Positions 36,400-44,761 of a stretch of 64,000 nucleotides of DNA are shown piece by piece (position 1 is the first letter of the stretch; every line of letters begins with the position of its first letter). Location of the stretch: positions 682,001 through 746,000 of the forward strand of contig NZ_CAJZAI010000001.1 in NCBI RefSeq assembly GCF_914271435.1. Direction: 5' to 3'. A program made the position numbers and the translations under genes. The notes under the pieces are model-generated. The model was given only the letters and a program-made list of their open reading frames with translations. It searched no databases and was not told the origin of the DNA. The DNA comes from Cupriavidus laharis (lineage in GTDB: Bacteria > Pseudomonadota > Gammaproteobacteria > Burkholderiales > Burkholderiaceae).

Positions 36400-36690
36400 T
36401 TGGCGGAGCGCGGTTTCGCGCGGGTGGTACTAAGCGGCGGCTTCGAGGCTGCGCATCGCGATGAAATCCTTGCGCTCGTCCGCCATCGCGAAGCGCAGCA
36501 GCGCGAGCAGCATCCGATGGAGCGGGTCATGGCCATCGACTCCGGTGAACAGGGCACCGTCATCACCACGACCGGGATGCACATGGCGCGCGATATTGGC
36601 AATGCCATTCACTATGCGTACCACGGCAAGCTCAAGATCGACTACGAGAACGCGGAAACCGAACTGCATGTGAGCTGGAACAGGGAATGA
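36400..36690 (+). pseudogene. 5'-truncated BCAM0308-like protein
   Basis: The frame reads RGFARVVLSGGFEAAHRDEI, LALVRHREAQQREQHPMERV and TTTGMHMARDIGNAIHYAYH, the C-terminal half of BCAM0308-type proteins, whose usual N-terminal Cys-rich zinc motif is absent. The only start is a TTG (36400) with no ribosome site. It may be a relic or a short product; the reading frame itself is undamaged for 96 codons. Confidence 0.55.
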
Positions 36691-36732
36691 GGGAATAAGC
36701 GGTGCATCCGGCCGAAAGAGGGGGAGACGCCA

Positions 36733-37407
36733 ATGAAACACATCACCGCGGAAGAGGTGCTGATCCACACGGGCGACGTGGGGCTGCCGGGCGACCTGGT
36801 CCTGCCGGAAGCGGCAACCGGCCTGGTGCTGTTCGCGCATGGCAGCGGCAGTTCCCGGCTCAGTCCGCGCAACCGCCTGGTGGCTTCGATGCTCAATGAT
36901 GCAGACATCGGCACCTTGCTGTTTGACCTGCTGACGCCGGACGAGGATGTCGGGTTGGCACGGCGCTTTGACATCGCGTTGCTGAGCGACAGGCTGCGGG
37001 CGGCGACGAGATCGGTCGGGCACCTGGTACGGGAGCGTCACCTGCGGCTGGGCTATTTCGGCGCCAGCACCGGTGCCGGCGCGGCCGTGCGCGCTGCCGC
37101 GGAGCCGCCGGCGCACATGCACATCGACGCTGTTGTTTCCCGCGGGGGGCGCGTGGACCTCGCCGGCCACGAGGCGCTTTGCCGACTCGCCGCGCCGCTC
37201 CTGATGATCGTTGGTGAAGCGGATCCGGTCGTGGTGAGCCTCAATGCCCGTGCCGCGGCATGGATGCCCTGCGAAAAGCGCCTGGAGGTGGTCCCCGGCG
37301 CAACCCATCTGTTCGAAGAGCCCGGCGCGCTCGAGCAGGTGGGCAGGCTTGCCGCTAAATGGTTCCAGCAGCACTTTGCCGAAGCGGGGCGGATGAAGCC
37401 GGCTTAA
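36733..37407 (+). CDS. alpha/beta hydrolase (dienelactone hydrolase-like)
   Basis: A 224-residue alpha/beta hydrolase. Oxyanion loop FAHGSGSSRLSPRNR, nucleophile Ser in GYFGASTGAGAAVRAA, acid Asp in VGEADPVV, His in VVPGATHLFEEPGALE. This type is often fused to, or next to, a phosphoribosyltransferase in stress clusters. Substrate unknown. Confidence 0.88.
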   Translation: MKHITAEEVLIHTGDVGLPGDLVLPEAATGLVLFAHGSGSSRLSPRNRLVASMLNDADIGTLLFDLLTPDEDVGLARRFDIALLSDRLRAATRSVGHLVRERHLRLGYFGASTGAGAAVRAAAEPPAHMHIDAVVSRGGRVDLAGHEALCRLAAPLLMIVGEADPVVVSLNARAAAWMPCEKRLEVVPGATHLFEEPGALEQVGRLAAKWFQQHFAEAGRMKPA

Positions 37408-37425
37408 TGTCTTGTTCCCGGTGTC

Positions 37426-37466
37426 TTGTTACGGATCAAGCCGGGGTGCCAGGACGCTTCTATATT
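37426..37466 (+). promoter_or_regulatory. FNR-like class II promoter of the DUF883 gene
   Basis: TTGTT-ACGG-ATCAA (37426-37439) differs from the FNR consensus at one base. TATATT (37461-37466) is a good -10 with a start near 37473, placing the box centre at about -41. Confidence 0.65.
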
Positions 37467-37537
37467 GATATGTTGCAGCGGTACGCAAGAGTTGCCGTGC
37501 GACGCGCGGCGGTGGTCAACAGAACAGGGAGTGAACG

Positions 37538-37870
37538 ATGAACGATATCCGTGCAGATCTTTTGGTACACAAGGACGCGTTGATCCGCGACGCCAATGTA
37601 TTGCTCGCCGACGTACAGGCCTTGCTCAAGGATGTCGCGGAAGAGGCCGGCGCCGAAGCCGGCCAGGCGCGAACCGAACTCGGCACCCGGCTGCGGGCGC
37701 TGCAGGCCCGCCTGGACACGTTGCGCGAGGCTGGCCGTCATCGTGTCGGGCAGCTCGCCGACACGGCGGACCTGTATGTCCGCGAACACCCATGGCAATC
37801 CATTGGGACTGTCGCGGCGATTGGTGCCGTGGCCGGTGCGATCGTGGCGCTTGCCGTGAGCCGCCGGTAG
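37538..37870 (+). CDS. DUF883 (ElaB/YqjD-type) membrane-anchored protein
   Basis: A 110-residue protein with a long amphipathic helix (DIRADLLVHKDALIRDANVL, then coiled coil) and one C-terminal membrane helix (PWQSIGTVAAIGAVAGAIVA) ending in SRR. E. coli relatives are inner-membrane proteins that bind ribosomes in stationary phase. GGGAG precedes the ATG. Confidence 0.9.
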   Translation: MNDIRADLLVHKDALIRDANVLLADVQALLKDVAEEAGAEAGQARTELGTRLRALQARLDTLREAGRHRVGQLADTADLYVREHPWQSIGTVAAIGAVAGAIVALAVSRR

Positions 37871-38033
37871 CGTCCGGCGTGGTGAGCTGCGGCACCGTCG
37901 AGCACCTGTCCAATCGCGTCCCGCTGGCGGAACTGCTGGCGGCGGGTGTTCAGGCTGCAGTGGCTGGCCGGTTATCCGGCCCTGCACGTTCCGGCGGTTC
38001 CGGCGTACTGGGCCGTCGTTGAGGAGATCTATC

Positions 38034-38435
38034 GTGCATGCGCTGACCAAGCAGGAGCAGGCGGCCCTGGCCGCACAATTGGATGCGGACGAGGCGCGAG
38101 TCCGTGCGGCAGTCGGATCTGCGGACTCGCCCCTGGCGCCGATGGGGCAAGCCGAGGCGCGGGACGAAGCCGATCTCGCCGAGGAAGAAGTGATACACCG
38201 CCAGGACGACGCGATGCTCGAACACTACCGCATGGAACTGGCCGATATCGAAGCGGCCAGGGCGCGGATGAAAGCCGGCCAGTACGGCATCTGCACCGAC
38301 TGCGGACAGGCAATACCGTATTCGCGCCTGCAGGCTTACCCGACCGCCAAGCGCTGCACGGCCTGCCAGAGCCGGCACGAGCATCTCTATGCCCGCGACC
38401 AGGGCGGGGCGCCAGGATCGGGCCGGCGGGGCTGA
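38034..38435 (+). CDS. TraR/DksA-type zinc-finger protein
   Basis: A 133-residue DksA/TraR-family protein with GTG start (38034), 6 nt after GAGGAGA. A coiled coil (EARDEADLAEEEVIHRQDDA) leads to the Cys4 zinc finger CTDCGQAIPYSRLQAYPTAK-RCTAC. Unlike DksA the coiled-coil tip has no clear DxxDxA. It may bind RNA polymerase near the secondary channel. The 163 bp after DUF883 hold no recognisable gene. Confidence 0.88.
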   Translation: MHALTKQEQAALAAQLDADEARVRAAVGSADSPLAPMGQAEARDEADLAEEEVIHRQDDAMLEHYRMELADIEAARARMKAGQYGICTDCGQAIPYSRLQAYPTAKRCTACQSRHEHLYARDQGGAPGSGRRG

Positions 38436-38470
38436 AGCGAATCGAGCTTGTTCGGCCTGCTCGTGGCTGC

Positions 38471-38725
38471 CTACTCGTGGCTGAGATCCATGCCGAAGCC
38501 GCCGGCCAGCTCGCAATCGATGATCCCGGCGGCATAGGCAAACAGCCATTCTTCAGCCTGCTGGGGCGTTTCGGGCGGGTGGAGCCAGTCCGGTGTAAAG
38601 CGCACGCCGATATCCCCGTTCGGCCCCGTGATCTGGACACGGCCGTTCGACGCGCCCGGCGCCATCGCTTCGGGCACGAAGAGCAGGACGCGGAATCCCT
38701 TGTATGACCGTTCTCTCTCAAGCAT
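38471..38725 (-). CDS. hypothetical protein
   Basis: An 84-residue protein, MLERERSYKGFRVLLFVPEA then MAPGASNGRVQITGPNGDIG. Its beta-rich centre and Trp-containing helix (QQAEEWLFAYAAGIIDCELA) give no family I recognise. GGAG is 7 nt before the ATG. It follows a frameshifted small gene on the same strand. Confidence 0.6.
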   Translation of the reverse strand: MLERERSYKGFRVLLFVPEAMAPGASNGRVQITGPNGDIGVRFTPDWLHPPETPQQAEEWLFAYAAGIIDCELAGGFGMDLSHE

Positions 38726-38861
38726 TCGATTCTCCGGTGAATCATGAACCCAGGGTTGTGGAACCTGTTTCCCAAAGAGTAAAGAGCGAAGCGCAAAGAG
38801 GAAAGGGGCGCGTTCAAGCCTTCGCCCTCTTCCTTCTTTTCCTGGTCGTTGAAACGGGATA

Positions 38862-39105
38862 TCAGGGAAGATCGTACTCCCGCATCATTTCGGCGGTAAT
38901 GGCCTTGACCGTGGACTGGCACGCCGGCGTCACGTCCGGAAACGCTTCAATACGCCAGTTGCATCCGTTGTTCGTAACGGGATCGACGTGCAGCGGAAGG
39001 GGGATATCGCAATTGCGGCAGGCGTCGGCAAGGTCCGCAATTTTTCTGCAGGCGGCGCAGGATTTCATTGCGGATCTGCTCCGCACTGCCAGTGTTCTTG
39101 ATCAT
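38862..39105 (-). pseudogene. small conserved gene broken by one extra base
   Basis: The frame from ATG 39105 (GGAG upstream) reads MIKNTGSAEQIRNEILRRLQ and K, then degenerates; the next frame reads KIADLADACRNCDIPLPLHV, DPVTNNGCNWRIEAFPDVTP and on to a stop at 38862. Removing one base of the five-A run (plus strand T at 39041-39045) joins them into an 80-residue protein. Either a real frameshift or a sequence error. Function unknown; two Cys and a TNNGCNW motif stand out. Confidence 0.65.
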
Positions 39106-39336
39106 CTCTGTTTCTCCTGGGAGGGAATGGCGCGGGTCGCGGCAGACGCCGTGGTGGCCGCCGGAAAAAATTGAGCTGCCGCAAGTGTGCCTGCCCATGA
39201 TCGAATATGTTGAAATGAAGGGCGCCCACCGGCGTCAGGCGTAAAAGATGGCAGGGCGTTTGCAGGCGATGCCTGGCTGCAGGCAGACGCGTGCCGGACC
39301 CGCTTGCACTAGAGACCATTGCCTGGCGACCCAAGC

Positions 39337-40572
39337 ATGAATTTCAACTCCGTCAGTGCGAACGACGATCCGTTCGCCGCATGGCCGCCGGCATCGGCGT
39401 TTGCGGCGGCGGTGCGGCGCGCCCAGTTTGTCGGTGCCTATGAGCTCTTCCAGGCATCGATGCGCCAGTTCGGGCCGCCGGCATTTCGCCTGGCCACCAT
39501 TTTCCGGGAAGGCCGGTGCCTGCCGGTCACCGAAACGGTCGTCGCCGAAACGCCTTTCTGCCGGTTGCGCCGTTTCTCGGCGGGGGAAGGCAGCAATATC
39601 CGCCGGTTGTTGTGCGCGCCGCTGGCAGGGCACCGCGCCGTCGTCGTGCGCGACGCGATCGAATCGATGCTGGCGGATGCCGACGTCTATGTCACCGATT
39701 GGATCGACGCCCGCGACGTGCCGCCCGAGGCCGGTCCTTTCCACCTGGATGACTGCGTGCTGCTGCTCGAGCGCTTCATGACGCAGCTCGGGCCGGCCGG
39801 GCTGGACGTCGTGGCGATCTGCCAGGCGACCGTGCCGTGCCTGGCGGCGGCGGCCCGGCTGGCAGCCGGGGGCACGGACGAGATCCGGACGCTGGCGCTG
39901 CTGGGCGGCCCGCTCGATGCCAGGCTTCACCCGACCCGGCTCGGGCACATTGCCGCCGCGTTGCCCCTGCCGGTCTTCCTTGCCCACTGCACCGGCAGCG
40001 TGCCACCGGGATATCCGGGGGCCGGGCGTGCCGTCTACCCTGGCTTCCTGCAGCTGCCAACTTTGGCAAGCGGCCAGCCCGAGCGCCTGCCGGGCCTCGT
40101 GCTGGATGCCATGCGGTACATGTGGTTCGGCCATGACGAGCAGGACCTGGGCCATGCCGCCGCCAGCTATGCGGCGATGATGGACATGCCGGTGGAGTTC
40201 CTTCTCGATACCCTGCGCATCGTCTTTCGCGAATACCTGCTGGCGCGCGGCGCGTGGCGCATAGGCGAGATGCCGGTGAACCCCGCCGCCATGCGCGCAA
40301 CACGTCTGCTGACGGTGGAGGGAGAACTGGACACCATCACCGGCACCGGGCAGACCCACGCGGCGCATGCGCTGTGTACGGGGCTGGCGAACGGGTATCG
40401 CGCGAAGGTGACGGTCCCCACCTGCGACCACTACGGGCTGTTTTGTGGCGAGGTATGGCGCAGCCGCGTCTACCCGGTGCTGCGTGCCTGGCTGGACGCT
40501 CCAGCGCGAGATCTTCGCGCCGCTCCCTGCCGGCGCCGCGGCATCAGGTCCAGGACAAGCGTGGATCATTGA
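39337..40572 (+). CDS. phaZ: intracellular poly(3-hydroxybutyrate) depolymerase
   Basis: A 411-residue depolymerase of the PhaZ intracellular type that mobilises native PHB granules. It has the family segments VVAETPFCRLRRFSAG, APLAGHRAVVVRDAIESMLA, DVYVTDWIDARDVPPEAGPF, and VVAICQATVPCLAAAARL with the catalytic Cys in ICQATVP (a Cys replaces the lipase-box Ser in this family). C-terminal LLTVEGELDTITGTGQTHAA and DHYGLFCG hold the Asp and His. The tail after residue 385 is divergent and basic. It pairs functionally with the phasin-phaB-phaC operon. Confidence 0.9.
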   Translation: MNFNSVSANDDPFAAWPPASAFAAAVRRAQFVGAYELFQASMRQFGPPAFRLATIFREGRCLPVTETVVAETPFCRLRRFSAGEGSNIRRLLCAPLAGHRAVVVRDAIESMLADADVYVTDWIDARDVPPEAGPFHLDDCVLLLERFMTQLGPAGLDVVAICQATVPCLAAAARLAAGGTDEIRTLALLGGPLDARLHPTRLGHIAAALPLPVFLAHCTGSVPPGYPGAGRAVYPGFLQLPTLASGQPERLPGLVLDAMRYMWFGHDEQDLGHAAASYAAMMDMPVEFLLDTLRIVFREYLLARGAWRIGEMPVNPAAMRATRLLTVEGELDTITGTGQTHAAHALCTGLANGYRAKVTVPTCDHYGLFCGEVWRSRVYPVLRAWLDAPARDLRAAPCRRRGIRSRTSVDH

Positions 40573-40582
40573 GGCACGTCAA
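40569..40582 (+). promoter_or_regulatory. possible FNR-like box upstream of an exported-protein gene
   Basis: TTGAG-GCAC-GTCAA is one or two bases from FNR consensus per half. CATAAG at 40602-40607 is a possible -10, placing the box near -39. Weaker than the other sites; it overlaps the phaZ stop. Confidence 0.35.
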
Positions 40583-40658
40583 TTCGCACCGGGCGCCATG
40601 GCATAAGTTGATGACAGGGCCTGCCGCCCTGTTCCTGACCAGCATAGGAAGATCCATC

Positions 40659-41168
40659 ATGGCAACGAACCCGTGCATTTCACTTTTCATCACGCTTGCC
40701 GCCGCGGCGTGGACGCCGCTCGCCATCTCGGCATCGCCGGGAGACCCCGCCGGTTCCAAAGGCGCACATGCCCCGGAGCGTCCCGAGGAACCCGCCGCAG
40801 CGCCTCAGCAGTCGGCCGAACTCGATGCGCAGATCGCGCACCTGCGTGCCATCCGGGAACGGTTGTCACGGGCCAGTACCGACGAGGAGCGGAGGATGCT
40901 CCTGGCCGAGCGGGCCACCGTCATGCGTGATGCCATGACCACGATGCAAAAGACCGGCGGCATGCCAGGGCCGGGAGGCATGCGCAATGCCGGGCGTGCG
41001 GGCACGCCCCGGGGACCGGGCGCCGGCATGTGCTATGACCCGACCGGGCAGCACGTGGCACTGATGCAGGAAATGATGGCAGCGATGGCGGATGGCCAGG
41101 GAGCCGGGCCTGGCATGGGTCCCGGCCCGGGGGGGCAGGGAATGCATCGCGGCATGATGGCGCGGTAG
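40659..41168 (+). CDS. exported Gly/Met-rich hypothetical protein
   Basis: A 169-residue protein with a signal peptide (CISLFITLAAAAWTPLAISA). A helical region (AELDAQIAHLRAIRERLSRA) is followed by a Gly/Met/Pro-rich tail (MPGPGGMRNAG, GPGMGPGPGGQGMHRGMM). The Met/His-rich tail could bind copper or silver, but this is a guess. AGGAAG lies 7 nt before the ATG. Confidence 0.6.
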   Translation: MATNPCISLFITLAAAAWTPLAISASPGDPAGSKGAHAPERPEEPAAAPQQSAELDAQIAHLRAIRERLSRASTDEERRMLLAERATVMRDAMTTMQKTGGMPGPGGMRNAGRAGTPRGPGAGMCYDPTGQHVALMQEMMAAMADGQGAGPGMGPGPGGQGMHRGMMAR

Positions 41169-41189
41169 GCGGGCTGAGCCGTGGCGTTG

Positions 41190-42717
41190 TCATTGCCGGT
41201 TTTCGTCGCCCTGGAGAGAAGGCGAGACGAGCCGGCTTGCAGGAACGACGTACGCGCACTCGGCCGCTGTCAGCGGCTCCTGGATACGCAGCTGCCATTC
41301 CAGCGTCGTGCAGTCGGCCTCTGACGGATCCTGGCACGCCTGTGCCCGCGCCCGGATACGCGCGCGCAGCGTCTCCACGTGCGCTTCGCATTCGACGATG
41401 AAGAAGGGCACGCCAAGACGGCGTGCCAGCGCCGCAAAGCGGTCCCGCTGGCCGCGGGACAGGAATGTGGCATCGGCAATCATGGGGAAGCCCGCACTGC
41501 AGCCTAGCCGGCAGATGGCCAGCAGGCGTTGATAGGTCCGCGCGGTTTCCTTGCTGCCATACCTGCCGCCTGCGGGGGGAACGCCCCGGCGCAGGCGCTG
41601 GCGCTCGACGTCAGACCGCACGCGCACCATCGCCGCGCTCTGGCTGATCTCTGCCGCGACAGTCGACTTGCCGCTGCCTGACAGGCCGTGCATCAGGAGC
41701 AGGGCGCCCTGGCGGCGGGCCAGCATGCGCCATGCCAGGGCCAGCAGATTGCGGCATTCCAGCTGGGCGGCTGCCATGGCTGCCCCGGCGGTGTCATGCT
41801 GCTGGTGCACCCGCTCCAGCAGCACGCGCGCGTACCAGCGCGCGCATGGCGACGTAGAACGGCAGCAGAGCCAGTCCCGCATAGTCGCCGGATTGCTCGA
41901 GATAGACGTTGAGCAGCCGGTAGGCCAGGTCAGTCCGGCCGTGATGCAGCAGGTCCATGAACGGGAAGGCGAGATCGCCGATCGTGTCGATCCAGCGCAG
42001 GCCCAGATCGAATTCCAGGCAGTCGAACGGGGTCGGCTGGCCATCGAGCAGCACGATATTGGCGAGATGCAGATCGCCATGGCATTCGCGCACGTGGCCG
42101 TGGCGCAGCCGCGACTGCATCGCGCCGGCCAGCAGCGCCGCCCGGGTACGGGCCAGCTGCGCGACCTGGCTGGCCAGGCCGGAACCGTGGTCCAGGCGCT
42201 CGATGCCGCCGAGGCACTCCGTGAGGACCGCGCCAACCCGGTCCGGCGTACCAAAGCCGTCGCCCGGGTCAGCGGGCGGCAGGTTCCGGTGGAACGCGGC
42301 GATGCGCGGCGCCAGCGCGTCGATGTGCGCGGCGTGCAGGCGGTTTGTCCGGATCATCTCGATGAAGAGGTCCTGCTGCGCAAAGCGCCGCATCTTCACT
42401 GCATACTCGACGGGCGTGCCGCCGCCTTCGACGCGTACGGCACCTGTCGTGGCCTCCGCGCTGATCGGCACCACGCCCAGATAGAGTTCGGGAGCCAGCC
42501 GGCTGTTCAGGCGCAGTTCGGTCTCGCAATCCTCACGGCGGGCCTGCGCGCTGGAAAAGTCCACGAAGTCGAACTGCACCGGCTTTCGAACCTTGTAGGC
42601 ATAGTCGCCGGCCAGGAAGACCCGCGATATGTGCGTCTCGATGATGCGGACTTCCCGCACCGGATGCGGGTAGGCGTCCGGCTGCGCCAATGCTGCCGTC
42701 AATACCGCGTCTTCCAT
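41190..42717 (-). pseudogene. APH-like kinase/AAA ATP-binding fusion with a frameshift
   Basis: Part 1 (42717 to about 41836) is an aminoglycoside-phosphotransferase-like domain: HISRVFLAGDYAYKVRKPVQ, catalytic ECHGDLHLANIVLLDG and DTIGDLAFPFMDL. Part 2, in the +1 frame down to 41190, is a P-loop domain with MHGLSGSGKSTVAAEIS and ADATFLSRGQRDRF. In related bacteria these form one protein of about 500-520 residues. Here the first frame ends at 41794 and the second begins without a start, with the change at a CGCGCGCG run near 41832-41840. One extra base would explain it. Confidence 0.8.
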
Positions 42718-42848
42718 GAGAGAGCTCCCAGCCTGTCACCGGGCCTTCGTCGAGGCCATGGCGCTGTCTAGTTGTGCCCGCAACGAACCGATTCGAACCG
42801 ATCGTTCCGGCAGTCCGACAACGCGTCGAGTGTACCGGCTGGCAGCAT

Positions 42849-43346
42849 TCAGGCGCCAGCGCCGCCGAAGCCGGCCTGCTGTTCGCAGGCTGGCTGCCTG
42901 TGCATGCCGAGAAGAATGCTGATGATGGCCTGTGCCGCGCGCCAGGGCCGGCTCAGCAGCGCCTCCACCTGCCGGCTGCGGCTCTCGCCAGACAGGCACC
43001 ACGTGCAGAAGTGCTCGCAGTTGTTGGTAAGAAGGCGGTAATCGTCTTCACCGAGCCGCGATGCCGCGCGCCTGACCACCTCCGCGCCGAAGTATCGTGC
43101 CGCTGCGCCCGTTTCGATGCACAGGCCATGCCCGTCGGCAAAGCCTGCCAGGGAAGTCTTCTCGACCGGGCCACAGCGCAGGAACCCCTTGAATCCGACA
43201 TAGTGGATGACCTCCCCGTTGCCGGCATAGATGCCGTGGTGAACATAGCCCAGCCGGTGCGTCGCGAGGTGCGCACCCAAGGCAAGCGTTTCTGCCAGTC
43301 CGGCGAAATCCTGCACGGACTCGAGGTACTGGTTGTCGTCATGCAT
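42849..43346 (-). CDS. LRAT-domain (NlpC/P60-like fold) protein
   Basis: A 165-residue protein with the lecithin:retinol acyltransferase-type domain: HRLGYVHHGIYAGNGEVIHY holds the catalytic His pair and LLTNNCEHFCTWCLSG the NCEHF nucleophile motif. A C-terminal amphipathic or membrane helix (AAQAIISILLGMH) may anchor it. Bacterial members probably act as acyltransferases or thioesterases on lipids. Confidence 0.85.
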   Translation of the reverse strand: MHDDNQYLESVQDFAGLAETLALGAHLATHRLGYVHHGIYAGNGEVIHYVGFKGFLRCGPVEKTSLAGFADGHGLCIETGAAARYFGAEVVRRAASRLGEDDYRLLTNNCEHFCTWCLSGESRSRQVEALLSRPWRAAQAIISILLGMHRQPACEQQAGFGGAGA

Positions 43347-43549
43347 CGCTCGCCCCTTCTTCTTCGTCCTGGCGGCACGCCCGGCGGAAGGCTTCAGGGC
43401 CTCGCCAACGGCGTGCCTGCCTGGATGCCTTAAGTATGGGTGCCGCGGCGTGACGCCGATATCAGCCTCGGACGAGAATGCTGTCCGTCTGCGGGAGTTC
43501 CGCCTGTACGTGCCAGACGACGTTGCATGTCGGACGATGACGACACCTT

Positions 43550-43565
43550 GTCAGCGGAATCTGAC
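43550..43565. promoter_or_regulatory. palindrome GTCAG-N6-CTGAC
   Basis: GTCAGCGGAATCTGAC, flanked by T and A to give TGTCAG-N6-CTGACA. Same arms and spacing as the hsp20 site at 31046-31061. Confidence 0.45.
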
Positions 43566-43576
43566 ATCGGTCGTCG

Positions 43577-43617
43577 TTGATCCACAGCAAGATGCAGCCG
43601 CCCAGGCCGGCTAGGCT
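43577..43617 (+). promoter_or_regulatory. FNR-like box and -10 ahead of exported protein
   Basis: TTGAT-CCAC-AGCAA (43577-43590) differs from consensus at one base. TAGGCT (43612-43617) is a weak -10, start near 43624, box centre near -41. Confidence 0.5.
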
Positions 43618-43695
43618 GCAAAGGGAGATACGTGCCGTCAGTCGCGCGACCGTGCTGAGCCGGATTGCGACATGACATCCATCGAGGAGTAGCCG

Positions 43696-44172
43696 ATGCG
43701 GACTTTCATTGCGACTTGCTGCCTGCTGCTGTCAACCGCCGTGCTGGCCGATGTCAATGTGGCAATGGCCACTTCGCCGGACGGTGCGCTGCGGCCACGG
43801 CAGCTCAATGGCATTTCCTACCTGTCCGGCGGGATAGGCAGCGACGAGGCGGCCGCCATGCGCGGCATGGCGAAGCAGTTCAATGTGCGCATGCATTTCG
43901 TGGACAGCACGGACAACAGCAGCTTGTCGGATGTCACCGTTACGCTGTTCAATGCACGGCGCGAAATCATCCTGCTCGTGCTCAGCGAGGGGCCATACCT
44001 GTACATGAACCTGCCGCAGGGCACCTACCGGGCGTTGATCCGGTACGGCGGCGTCATTGTCGGCCAGAGCATCACCGTGACCGGCAGCGGCGCGGGCATC
44101 GATCTTCTGCTGCGTTTTCCGCCGATGCCGGCCGGGAGCAACGGGTTGATCGCAGGCGCACCGCGTCGATGA
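43696..44172 (+). CDS. exported protein with carboxypeptidase-regulatory-like fold
   Basis: A 158-residue secreted protein (signal MRTFIATCCLLLSTAVLA, cleaved near residue 18). The body VRMHFVDSTDNSSLSDVTVT, then YMNLPQGTYRALIRYGGVIV, looks like a transthyretin-like/carboxypeptidase regulatory beta-sandwich. No enzyme motif. GAGGAG precedes the ATG. Confidence 0.7.
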   Translation: MRTFIATCCLLLSTAVLADVNVAMATSPDGALRPRQLNGISYLSGGIGSDEAAAMRGMAKQFNVRMHFVDSTDNSSLSDVTVTLFNARREIILLVLSEGPYLYMNLPQGTYRALIRYGGVIVGQSITVTGSGAGIDLLLRFPPMPAGSNGLIAGAPRR

Positions 44173-44222
44173 TACAGAAGGTGTGGCGAACGCCGATTAG
44201 CGGTGCGATACGCACAGCAGGA

Positions 44223-44645
44223 TCACGCCGATGCCACCAGTTGTCCCGCGACGCTCATCTGCAGACGGGCTGCCCGGGCCTGGCGTATCTCACGCATCCC
44301 GGGCGCATGTGTGGCGAACTGCAAGGGGATGCAGGCGGCGATGGCCAGCAGGATGTAGCGGTTGCCGGTCAGGCCGTCGAGAGTGAGGACCGGAGCAAGG
44401 ATGAAGCGACTGTTCAGCAGATAGAACATTTCGGCGGCAACGACGGCGTTGACCGTCATGGTGCGCACCGCCTCTTCGCGCGGCGCAAGCCGGTTGGGCC
44501 CGTGCCGGGCCAGGCGTTCGCGGGCTTCCGTCTCTGTCAGGCCTTCGGCGCCGGTTTGCAGTTGCCGGGCAACCAGCCGCCACGGCAGGGTATGCCAGGA
44601 CGAGGCGGATTGCCCGGGGCTGTCCGTCACGGTGCGGTCTGTCAT
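44223..44645 (-). pseudogene. scar of a cation P-type ATPase with the centre deleted
   Basis: The first part (WHTLPWRLVARQLQTGAEGL, TETEARERLARHGPNRLAP) is the N-terminal cation-ATPase domain. It runs straight into RTMTVNAVVAAEMFYLLNSR, FILAPVLTLDGLTGNRYILL, AIAACIPLQFATHAPGMREI, which is the last membrane segment of such pumps. About 700 residues with the DKTGT, actuator and hinge motifs are missing, in frame. The product cannot pump ions. The ORF can be extended upstream to 44735 without homology. Confidence 0.8.
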
Positions 44646-44761
44646 GGTGCCGGCCTGCTCCTGGTCGATGGCCTGGACAGGCCGGGTGCGGAATCGGAAA
44701 GACGCGGGGGAAATGCTATCAACCGATGTCCGCACGGCTCAACCCGCCGGCTCGCACGACC

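Larger units (their letters stand above)
43347..43695. other. 349-bp intergenic region with two regulatory motifs
   Basis: No gene is seen. It carries the GTCAG-N6-CTGAC palindrome (43550-43565) and an FNR-like box (43577-43590) ahead of the gene at 43696. Confidence 0.5.
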
